A program made the position numbers and the translations under genes. Under the pieces are notes generated by a model. The model saw only the letters and a list, made by a program, of their open reading frames with translations, did not search any database and had not been told where the DNA came from. From Hyphomicrobiales bacterium (GTDB taxonomy: Bacteria > Pseudomonadota > Alphaproteobacteria > Rhizobiales > OSC116), in the NCBI GenBank assembly GCA_002401855.1, contig NVUH01000036.1:1-52520 (forward strand): a stretch of 52,520 bases of DNA. The letters run 5' to 3'. This document shows, in pieces, positions 46,142-52,520 of the stretch; the first letter of the stretch is position 1; each line of letters starts with the position of its first letter.

Positions 46142-47786
46142 AGCCAAGCGCTCCAAGGTTCTTTTTGATTGCATTTTTTAAATCATCAGAGGCTTTAAGC
46201 TGATCGGAATATTGGCTAACAAGACGTTCCATCTTCTCTTCAAATGGTTCACTATCGGCCACTTGAGTGGCGTTACCAACATAGTTTCCGGGCGTAAGAA
46301 TATGGTTTTTATGAGCAATATCTTCAACCGTCGCCGCCTTGCAAAATCCTTTCACATCTTCATAGTCGCCCGCTTTAGCCTCGCCTCGCCACGCGTGATA
46401 AGTGCCGACGATTTTCCCAATATCGGTATCCATTGGTGGTGGCGAAACTTCATTATCACGCCCTGTCAGGTAGCGTAGTGCGCGGGTTTCCATTGTGCCC
46501 ATATTGCGAGCATCAATGAACAGGGTTTCGCCTTGGCGGTTGCGCCCGCCCTTGCCTTTGGACAAATGCTTGCCGGATTTGTCCCGGGTCACGAACCATA
46601 GACAAACCGGTATACCGGTGGTTAAAAACAATTGTGCGGGCATGGCGATGATGCAATCGACCAAATCGGCCTTAATAATGCTTTTGCGAATGTCTCCTTC
46701 GCCGCCACTGGTGGAAGACAATGATCCATTGGCCATGACAAAGGCCGCTATGCCACCGCCGCGCCCATTTGCTGGCGAAAGGTGATGAATGAAGTGCTGT
46801 ATCCACGCATAGTTGGCATTGCCAACTGGCGGCACCCCATGCTTCCAACGCACATCTTTGCGCAACAGTTTGCCCGACCAATCCGATATGTTGAACGGCG
46901 GATTGGCCAGAATATAATCGGCCTTCAAATCCGGGTGTAAATCTCGGGTAAAGCTATCGGCGGGCTGGTCGCCTAAATTGGCTTCAATGCTGCGAATGGC
47001 CAAATTCATATGCGCCAGCCGCCAGGTGGTGGGGTTGGATTCCTGCCCAAAAACGGAAAGATCACGTTTTGACCCGCCATGGGCTTCAGCAAATTTTTCT
47101 GATTGTACAAACATACCGCCTGAACCGCATGCCGGGTCATAGACACGCCCCTCATAGGGTTCGATCATTTCAACCATCAGACGGACAATTGAACTCGGGG
47201 TGAAAAATTCACCCCCAAGCTTTCCTTCGGCGGCAGCAAATTTGCCCAAGAAGTATTCGTAAACGCGCCCCAGAACATCCTTTGCCTGCGCCTCTTTGGT
47301 ACCAATTGCAATAGATGCGATTTGGTCGATCAATCCGCCTAGCCGTTCAGGTGGAATTCCGCGCCGGGCGTAATCTCGTGGTAGCTTACCTTTAAGCTTT
47401 GGGTTGTCTTGCTCAATTGAATACATTGCATCGTCAATGAGTTTGCCGATATTGGGAGTTTTACCTTTTGCCTGTATTTCTTGCCAGCGGGCATTCTGAG
47501 GCACCCAGAAGACGTTTTCAGCGGTATATTCGTCACGACTTTCCAGTAACCCTTCGGCTTCCGTCCCTTCGATACCATCAGCCTTTAATTCTTCTTTCAA
47601 GGCGGCCCTGCGTGTTTCAAAGGCATCAGAGATATATTTGAGGAAAATTAATCCAAGAACTACATGCTTGTATTCCGCTGCGTCAATGGAGCCGCGAAGC
47701 TTATCAGCCGTTTGCCACAGCGCTTCCGGGTCAATGCCAAGTTCTTTTGTATTTGCGCCATTTGTTTGCTTATTATTGTTGGCCAT
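46131..47786 (-). CDS. hsdM: Type I restriction-modification DNA methyltransferase subunit M
   Basis: A 551-residue adenine N6-methyltransferase. The N-terminal helical HsdM_N domain occupies about 15-155. SAM motif I is [12 protein letters not shown] (217-228) and the catalytic motif IV is [10 protein letters not shown] (NPPF 295-298). It methylates the HsdS target to protect host DNA and is needed for cleavage by HsdR. ATG 47786 is chosen because GGGAAG precedes it and because it lies two bases after the XRE stop; the longer frame would run into that gene. Confidence 0.95.
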   Translation of the reverse strand: MANNNKQTNGANTKELGIDPEALWQTADKLRGSIDAAEYKHVVLGLIFLKYISDAFETRRAALKEELKADGIEGTEAEGLLESRDEYTAENVFWVPQNARWQEIQAKGKTPNIGKLIDDAMYSIEQDNPKLKGKLPRDYARRGIPPERLGGLIDQIASIAIGTKEAQAKDVLGRVYEYFLGKFAAAEGKLGGEFFTPSSIVRLMVEMIEPYEGRVYDPACGSGGMFVQSEKFAEAHGGSKRDLSVFGQESNPTTWRLAHMNLAIRSIEANLGDQPADSFTRDLHPDLKADYILANPPFNISDWSGKLLRKDVRWKHGVPPVGNANYAWIQHFIHHLSPANGRGGGIAAFVMANGSLSSTSGGEGDIRKSIIKADLVDCIIAMPAQLFLTTGIPVCLWFVTRDKSGKHLSKGKGGRNRQGETLFIDARNMGTMETRALRYLTGRDNEVSPPPMDTDIGKIVGTYHAWRGEAKAGDYEDVKGFCKAATVEDIAHKNHILTPGNYVGNATQVADSEPFEEKMERLVSQYSDQLKASDDLKNAIKKNLGALGYEL

Positions 47787-47788
47787 TT

Positions 47789-48136
47789 TTACTTCCCGCT
47801 TATTTTCGTATTTTTCGATGCCACAATTGCTTCGGCCTGAATGATACAAATTTCTAGCTCTTCAAGTGACATTACCCGTGCTGTATTCACGAAGCGTTCA
47901 ATCAACGCAGTTTTATTTGGTTGTTCTTCTAACTGATCCTCCACTCCAAGAAGCCAGTTTGGAGTAGTGTTAAGTATTTTTGCTATATTCGTCAATGTAG
48001 CCAAATCAGGTTCCCGTCGACTAGACGCATAATGTGCGTAACGTCTCTCTTCTAATCCAACGCGTCTCGCAGCTTCAGCATTTGAGATGCCTAGTTGTTT
48101 TGCGCGTTCACATAGTCTTTTTGCGAATATATCCAT
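47789..48136 (-). CDS. XRE-family HTH regulator of the restriction operon
   Basis: A 115-residue protein. The HTH lies at about 4-62 ([20 protein letters not shown], then [20 protein letters not shown], ending PNWLLGVED). A short helical tail follows. It is the first gene of the defence operon, two bases ahead of hsdM. The region just upstream holds three ACA-N3-TGT sites, one directly before its ATG, suggesting that it represses its own operon to delay restriction until methylation is established (inference from restriction controller proteins). The ribosome binding site is weak. Confidence 0.85.
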   Translation of the reverse strand: MDIFAKRLCERAKQLGISNAEAARRVGLEERRYAHYASSRREPDLATLTNIAKILNTTPNWLLGVEDQLEEQPNKTALIERFVNTARVMSLEELEICIIQAEAIVASKNTKISGK

Positions 48137-48140
48137 AGGA

Positions 48141-48206
48141 ACATATTGTTACCTTTGAACACAAACATTGCTATGAACAATATGTAGTAGTATAAGAACA
48201 TAATGT
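48141..48206. promoter_or_regulatory. Three ACA-N3-TGT operator-like sites upstream of the XRE gene
   Basis: ACATATTGT (48141-48149), ACAATATGT (48177-48185) and ACATAATGT (48198-48206), the first being the reverse complement of the second. They lie in the 96 bases between the divergent XRE gene and the small membrane protein gene. The spacing of the last two (21 bases, two helical turns) suggests cooperative binding. Confidence 0.5.
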
Positions 48207-48232
48207 AGTCAATTTATTTGTAAGCGGTGTAA

Positions 48233-48514
48233 ATGGATAACAAAGATATAATTCTAACCATTGTATGGGTTGTCGGCCTGTCACCAATATGGGGGGCACT
48301 ATTATTTAGTGTTTGGACTGGGGACATACAACCACGCCTTATTCCATCCAAAGAAATAGAGGATGTAGCTTTGGAATATATAGAAAAATATGGGAATGAA
48401 GCAGCTAAACGGGCGTTCACTAATGAATATCGTGCATGGCGTTACAGCAAATCCTGCGAACAAGGTAGGTGGAAACGTATTAGGCGCGAAATTTATAGGC
48501 AAACAGAAAGTTAG
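48233..48514 (+). CDS. Small single-pass membrane protein of unknown function
   Basis: A 93-residue protein. One hydrophobic segment lies at about 6-27 (ILTIVWVVGLSPIWGALLFS). It is followed by a soluble, highly charged tail containing IPSKEIEDVALEYIEKYG, AFTNEYRAWRYSKSCEQGRW and RRE. This tail resembles conserved small proteins of alphaproteobacterial islands. It is divergent from the restriction operon and shares its putative operators, and is convergent with the DUF5681 gene. Function unknown. Confidence 0.65.
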   Translation: MDNKDIILTIVWVVGLSPIWGALLFSVWTGDIQPRLIPSKEIEDVALEYIEKYGNEAAKRAFTNEYRAWRYSKSCEQGRWKRIRREIYRQTES

Positions 48515-48522
48515 GATTGGCT

Positions 48523-48897
48523 CTATTTTTGTGTTTTAGCCTCTTCGACTAACTTTGTTTGTTGCGCTAACGCTTTGGCTTCCCATTCTTCATCGGTGCC
48601 GTGATCTACGACAATCATAACTTTGCGATTAGCAATTAAGGAGCCATCGGGTTCATTTTTTTCTATTGGTAATTTTCCAATTAGTACTGTGATGATTTGC
48701 AAATAAGCTTTTGGATCAGTTTTTCGAACTTCTTTAATTGCAGATTTCCCATGTTCTTCAAAATCTTCAGCAAGCGCAGAGAGATAGAACTCTGATAACT
48801 TGTTTCGAGACCCTTTTGGACGGCCAGATGGGTTCCCACTTTGTCCTTGTTGAAATGGTTTTCCACGCTGTATTCTCTCTGTATTATCAGTGGACAT
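48523..48897 (-). CDS. DUF5681 domain-containing protein
   Basis: A 124-residue protein. The N-terminal motif FQQGQSGNPSGRPKGSRNKL at about 15-34 is diagnostic of DUF5681, common in phage and island genes and often next to terminase or primase genes. The rest is a charged helical region. ATG 48897 is chosen because GGAG lies seven bases upstream; the longer frame overlaps the primase gene end. Function unknown, but a DNA-packaging or replication association is suggested by context. Confidence 0.75.
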   Translation of the reverse strand: MSTDNTERIQRGKPFQQGQSGNPSGRPKGSRNKLSEFYLSALAEDFEEHGKSAIKEVRKTDPKAYLQIITVLIGKLPIEKNEPDGSLIANRKVMIVVDHGTDEEWEAKALAQQTKLVEEAKTQK

Positions 48898-48922
48898 TTT
48901 GTTGCTCCAAATATAAATCTTA

Positions 48923-50974
48923 CTAAGATGGCCATCCATCATTAAAGGTGCCCATGTTTTTGGGAGGGGTATCTTTGTTTTTCGTGTCCATCTTTAATGG
49001 GGCGGGAGCTTCAGGTTTTTTGAATAAACTTTTAGCGTCAAATGGAAAGCTCCAAATCCATTGCCCCTGATAGCCATCTTTTGTGGCAGTAATACCCATT
49101 TCTTTTTGGGCTCTTCTTAATGTTTTTTCTGTAATGCCTTGTTCTTCGGCTTTTTTGAGCAATTCTTTAGATAAAACTGAACCTTCGGAGAGCTCTACGC
49201 GAAGAAAATGTTCTGCTATATTTAGTTGGGTTGGTTTTCGTGAGTTATTGTTGGGTGCAAGGGCTTCATCAGCCGTAATATCTAGCTCTCCGTCTTCGAA
49301 TTCAAGATATGGTGCGTCAATGTTGCTGGGTAAAACTCGATGCTTAATTCTAAATGACAATCCTTTTGCTTTAGCTAAATTGTTCTTCCCTTCAAGGAAT
49401 AGCCTTAAGCCATCATCTTTACTCTCTCCTTTAGTCACAATAAATGCTGCTCTGGATGCCGCCACAAATGCGCCCGATCCAGTAACTGCGTTAATCGCCT
49501 TCCCCCCACCGCTTCCTTTGTTGAAATGAGATATAAGAACCACTGCAATTCCGTATTTAGAGGCTAAACTTTGGAGGGGTGCGAGTGCACTTCTTACGTC
49601 GCTAGTTTTATGACTATCAATTTTATCTAAGTAGGCTGTAATTGGGTCTATCACTATAAGGCGAATGTCGGGATCTTCTACAGCTAATTGTTCAATTTCT
49701 TGCATATGAGAATTCAGAGAAATGCTGGTTAATGCTCCATTTTCATTCAAACGTTCGTTAACAACATACACTTTATTCATATTAGCGCCTGCGGCTTCTA
49801 ACCGTGGTCTAATTGTGTCTGCAATGTCGTCCTCACAAGAAAACATTACAACACTTCCCAATGGAGCTTTCCCATCATTATTCGGCCATGAGGTGGCAGT
49901 TGAAACACGAGCAGCTAGATAGGTGGTTAATTGGGATTTTCCCAACCCAGGATCACCTGCAATAATTGTGACTTTCCCAAGTGCTATACGATTTTGCCAA
50001 AGCCAAGATATGTGTTCTGGGGTAACATCTGACACTCGAGTTTTAATTAAGCCAAATTTTTTATTAATGCCCGATGTAACGATCAAACCGTTGACTAAGT
50101 TAATACGTTGTGAAATTGATGGGCGTGGTCTTCCTTTGCCAGTTTCCATTCCTGATTTTATTGTATTCCTAATTTCAGGTTCTGGTAAACCGCTCTGAAT
50201 TGCGGCACTACTTAGGGTGTTTTCAATTTCTACTTCAGTAATTCCATTGCTGCTTAACAATGTACCTAAACTGAATGCAGCTTTGTTTAAAGTGTTGTTA
50301 CGTTCGCCTTCGGAGGCATTGGTAACGTTATAAGCTTCGTTTTTAAGCGCTTTTTGAGCGTATTTCCGTTCTGAAAGATTAATTTCAATACCCGTTGGTT
50401 TTGTTGTGATATTAGGCTGGTCTATAGATAGTTTTGGTTTTTTTAAGAAAGAGTTTAGGGCGAATGGTATATCGGGCAGCATTTCAAGGCTGCCATAAAC
50501 AATTTGGTATGACTTACCATCTATAAGCGTAGCTCCTGGAGCGATTACATATCCACCATTTCCTCTTGTATCTATGGCTGCAGCAATTTTACCAGCAGTA
50601 TTTCCCAATAATTCAATGTCGGTTTGCTTATAGTAAAAATGACGTCCTCCAGATGGAGTATTTACGATAACGGCTTCTTGATGGAGAATGTCCAGGCCAT
50701 TGCAATAATTGTCCCAAGCTAAGTTTCCATTGGTACCGTTTTTAACATCGCAATCAACGACTAGTATCTTGTTAATGCCGCATGGAATTGCTGGCATTGC
50801 ATTGGGATATTGTTGCCACCAACTTTGAATTTCTGCTTCGTTCAAGCTACCGTTTTTCCAACCCTTTATGAAAGGCACTTTATTAGGTTTTGCGGGAAAT
50901 ATTGATATTCCTATTCGAATAAGATTTAAAGCAGCGTTTAAGTTGATTTGTGTGAGTTCTGTTTGAGAAGGCAT
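48923..50974 (-). CDS. Bifunctional primase-polymerase / RepA-like helicase of a mobile element
   Basis: A 683-residue replication protein. The N-terminal PrimPol domain (about 10-180) has the catalytic VVDCDVKNG (D74, D76), GGRHFYYK (H102) and DTRGNGGYVIAPGA. A helical primase C-terminal region follows (ERNNTLNKAAFSLG at about 224-237). The AAA_25/RecA-like ATPase has Walker A AGDPGLGKSQ (about 339-348) and Walker B LIVIDPITAYLD. A C-terminal winged-helix-like part follows. It would start replication of a satellite, plasmid or excised island. Three bases separate it from the upstream AlpA-like gene. The coding sequence is A+T-rich. Confidence 0.88.
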   Translation of the reverse strand: MPSQTELTQINLNAALNLIRIGISIFPAKPNKVPFIKGWKNGSLNEAEIQSWWQQYPNAMPAIPCGINKILVVDCDVKNGTNGNLAWDNYCNGLDILHQEAVIVNTPSGGRHFYYKQTDIELLGNTAGKIAAAIDTRGNGGYVIAPGATLIDGKSYQIVYGSLEMLPDIPFALNSFLKKPKLSIDQPNITTKPTGIEINLSERKYAQKALKNEAYNVTNASEGERNNTLNKAAFSLGTLLSSNGITEVEIENTLSSAAIQSGLPEPEIRNTIKSGMETGKGRPRPSISQRINLVNGLIVTSGINKKFGLIKTRVSDVTPEHISWLWQNRIALGKVTIIAGDPGLGKSQLTTYLAARVSTATSWPNNDGKAPLGSVVMFSCEDDIADTIRPRLEAAGANMNKVYVVNERLNENGALTSISLNSHMQEIEQLAVEDPDIRLIVIDPITAYLDKIDSHKTSDVRSALAPLQSLASKYGIAVVLISHFNKGSGGGKAINAVTGSGAFVAASRAAFIVTKGESKDDGLRLFLEGKNNLAKAKGLSFRIKHRVLPSNIDAPYLEFEDGELDITADEALAPNNNSRKPTQLNIAEHFLRVELSEGSVLSKELLKKAEEQGITEKTLRRAQKEMGITATKDGYQGQWIWSFPFDAKSLFKKPEAPAPLKMDTKNKDTPPKNMGTFNDGWPS

Positions 50975-50976
50975 TT

Positions 50977-51210
50977 TTATTCCCTCTCTAAAGTTAATTC
51001 AGATGTACTTTTAACTGACTTTGACATTCGGGACTCTGCCCAAGTGGTTAAATCTTCTTTAGTATAGAGTGGGAAGCGCCCTAGTTTGCGAAATGATGGC
51101 CCACCACCAATGGTTGCAAGTTTGGCTAGGGTTTCAGTTGTGTAAGCTCCATAACGCTCTTGGAGGTAAGTCGCAGCCTGTTTGCGTCTTAGATAGGTTG
51201 GTTGTAACAT
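50977..51210 (-). CDS. AlpA-like HTH regulator / excisionase
   Basis: A 77-residue MerR-like winged-helix protein. YLRRKQAATYLQERYG at about 5-20, LAKLATIGGGPSFRKLGRFP and LYTKEDLTTWAESR match the AlpA/helix_turn_helix_17 group that acts as excisionase or activator of an integrase. ATG 51210 with AAGGA seven bases upstream is chosen over the longer frame. It lies directly ahead of the primase gene, the usual arrangement in integrative elements. Confidence 0.85.
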   Translation of the reverse strand: MLQPTYLRRKQAATYLQERYGAYTTETLAKLATIGGGPSFRKLGRFPLYTKEDLTTWAESRMSKSVKSTSELTLERE

Positions 51211-51285
51211 GATAATTCCTTTCAGTTCCATCCAAATGAGTAAAGGCATCTGGATTAACATACTAGGGCAATCAAAATACGTTGG

Positions 51286-51549
51286 TTAGCTACGCTTGTT
51301 TTCTATAATCTTCATGCGTTTAATTATTCTTTCTGTATCTTTTTCTTCGTTCTCCGCGTTAGTGTCGTTTAATCTACTACGAATAATATTTGTAACTGCC
51401 GCGTTACGCGAAATGTTTGGGTGTTTTTTCTGCTCTGTATGAACTTCCTTTATGATATTTATATCATCAGGAAACTTAAGTCGGCGTGTTTTTTTAGGAA
51501 TTGGAACATCACTACTAATTTTAAATTGGGATGGCTTCTTATTAGTCAT
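51286..51549 (-). CDS. Small basic protein of unknown function
   Basis: An 87-residue protein, rich in lysine, arginine and asparagine. KKTRRLKFPDDINIIKEVHT and NISRNAAVTNIIRSRLNDTN suggest a ribbon- or helix-type DNA-binding accessory protein, but no family is recognised. ATG 51549 has GGGAGA upstream. It begins one base after the integrase stop, so it is probably cotranscribed with it. Confidence 0.55.
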   Translation of the reverse strand: MTNKKPSQFKISSDVPIPKKTRRLKFPDDINIIKEVHTEQKKHPNISRNAAVTNIIRSRLNDTNAENEEKDTERIIKRMKIIENKRS

Positions 51550-51550
51550 T

Positions 51551-52435
51551 TTAATCTCCCATTGCAGAGGCAATTTTATTGTCAATTTCATCAGAAGCAC
51601 GACGCAAAGGATCGTCAGCAAAATGTGAGTATCTTTGTGTAGTTGAAGGTGAGGCGTGCCCGAGTAGTTTACCAACCATGCTTAGCCCCATCCCTGAAGC
51701 AGCACCAATTGAAGCATAGGTATGCCTTAGATCATGGAGGCGAAGGTCATTAAGATCTGCATATTCAATAATTCGTTTCCACGGCCGTTTTAAATCTGAC
51801 CTTGGTCTTTGCGGATTGGCACCAGCAATTACAAAAATTCCTGTTTGAGGTAGATTTGATAAAATTTCTAGGGAAGATTTGCCCAATATGATCCGCTTTG
51901 CACCAGTTTTTGAGTCTGGTAGATTTAACCAAGCATTTTCAAAATCTACCTCTGACCAACGAAGTTTAAGTATTTCACTTACACGACAGCCTGTCAGCAT
52001 TAACAATTTAATGGCAGCTATTACAGAGGGCGACATGATTTCTCTTCTATTATCTTCATTGGTTGGCAAGTGTTTGGATTTCTCTCTATCTTTTAGTTTC
52101 CATGGCAAGCCAATGGTTTCTGCCGTGCGGAGCGCGTCACCTAAATTTTCTAATTCAGACGTAGAAAGAAAGCGTTCGTTCTTTTTGTCGGCATATAGCT
52201 TTACTCCTGTGCGTGGGTTCGTTTTTAAATAACTATTGTTTACTGCATAGCTAAATATTCCACCCAATAAGCGTACTGTTCTAGTGGCTGTGCCTTTTCC
52301 ACCTTTCACAATCACTCTTCCGTGTTTCTTTGTTTTTTCGTCGATTGCAGTTTTTCCATTTGCAACGTCTCGTAGGAATTTTTCTATGTGGGTGCGTTTT
52401 ACGTCTCCAATTAGCTTATTTCTGTCAATGAGCAT
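51551..52435 (-). pseudogene. Tyrosine site-specific integrase, N-terminally truncated by an insertion
   Basis: 294 residues remain. The core-binding (SAM-like) domain is present in part (VKRTHIEKFLRDVANGKTA, then ATRTVRLLGGIFSYAVNN). The catalytic domain is complete: LMLTGCRVSEILKLRW (first arginine), HDLRHTYAS (H-x2-R), LGHASPSTTQRYSHF (histidine and tyrosine nucleophile). The usual N-terminal arm-binding domain of about 80-100 residues is missing, and the first codons lie in repeats of a probable IS end, so the apparent ATG is created at the junction. It belongs to the primase/AlpA element and probably integrated it. It is unlikely to be functional unless a truncated form suffices. Confidence 0.8.
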
Positions 52436-52520
52436 TTAAAATTGAGCCACTATTGGCACTTAAAATTGAGCCACCTAATTTGCATAATAATGCCTATTAT
52501 GCACTAGCTAGAATCAGCGG
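52429..52520. mobile_element. Probable IS21-family insertion sequence end
   Basis: TTAAAATTGAGCCAC occurs twice as direct repeats (52436-52450 and 52460-52474) with a 24-base period. This multiple terminal repeat is typical of IS21-family ends, as is a possible TG terminus at 52429 (TGAGCATTTAAAATTGAGCC). A perfect inverted repeat TGCATAATA/TATTATGCA follows at 52481-52503. The transposase genes would lie to the right of the window. The left boundary falls at the truncated integrase start. Confidence 0.6.
52481..52503. repeat. Perfect 9-bp inverted repeat at right edge
   Basis: TGCATAATA and TATTATGCA are separated by ATGCC. It lies inside the presumed IS end, where it could be the istA promoter/operator region; nothing else is visible to the window end. 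Confidence 0.4.

Noticed and set aside
46142..46174. Upstream start for HsdS within hsdM, and an upstream start for HsdM within the XRE gene
   Set aside because: ATG 46141 and ATG 47786 have ribosome binding sites and fit family N-termini; the longer versions only extend through the previous gene.
39119..52520. CRISPR array, second tRNA, or duplicated tRNA 3' end within the island
   Set aside because: Looked for by eye; no regularly spaced long repeats, no second cloverleaf and no copy of the tRNA-Arg 3' end were seen. A computed repeat search would be decisive.

Overview
The window looks like a chromosomal stretch of an alphaproteobacterium with moderate to low G+C. The evidence is gene content: a DctPQM TRAP transporter, an RbsABC-type sugar transporter with DhaK/DhaL, an adhC-fghA formaldehyde pair beside a LysR gene, and an island with a DUF5681 protein, a PrimPol-helicase and an AlpA-like regulator. 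No rRNA or phylogenetic marker is present, so the order is not resolved; a marine Rhizobiales- or Rhodobacterales-like organism is only a guess.

1-8.1 kb: after the tail of an unknown gene comes a catabolic block. It has an M20 N-carbamoyl amino acid hydrolase, a divergent XRE repressor-like gene, and an operon dctP-dctQ-dctM-pyrK-pyrD (minus strand). The operon encodes a TRAP importer with a class 1B dihydroorotate dehydrogenase. The same perfect inverted repeat (ATTATTCTCA-N4-TGAGAATAAT) lies in front of the hydrolase/XRE pair and in front of dctP, so the parts probably form one regulon. It may serve scavenging of orotate, dihydroorotate or a carbamoyl amino acid.

8.1-17.6 kb: a sugar-alcohol block. 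HAD phosphatase, SorC-type regulator and an RpiB-family isomerase (minus) face rbsA-rbsC-rbsB-SDR-dhaK-dhaL and a second, frameshifted HAD gene (plus). The set matches the logic of tetritol/erythrulose catabolism: dehydrogenase, tetrulose kinase, tetrulose-4-phosphate isomerase giving erythrose 4-phosphate. A perfect palindrome lies between the -35 and -10 of the transport operon.

17.6-39 kb: housekeeping and accessory genes. They are manB-manC and a CapD/WbpM-like epimerase/dehydratase; a methyltransferase, cupin, SDR, YciI, Ogt and a beta-propeller protein; an RND efflux pair with a divergent TetR gene and four 9-bp tandem repeats between them; a LysR gene facing adhC-fghA; an aminotransferase; another SDR; and an ABC-2 type ATPase followed not by a permease but by a broken phosphotransferase gene. 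A tRNA-Arg(CCG) closes this part.

39.1-52.5 kb: a genomic island starting just after the tRNA. The first part is a tightly packed defence operon read on the minus strand: XRE, hsdM, hsdS, Abi_C-type protein, hsdR and a DUF262/DUF1524 (GmrSD-like) protein. The second, visibly more A+T-rich part is a phage-satellite or plasmid-like module: small membrane protein, DUF5681 protein, PrimPol-helicase, AlpA-like HTH, unknown basic protein, tyrosine integrase. The integrase has lost its N-terminus where a probable IS21-family end begins at the right edge.
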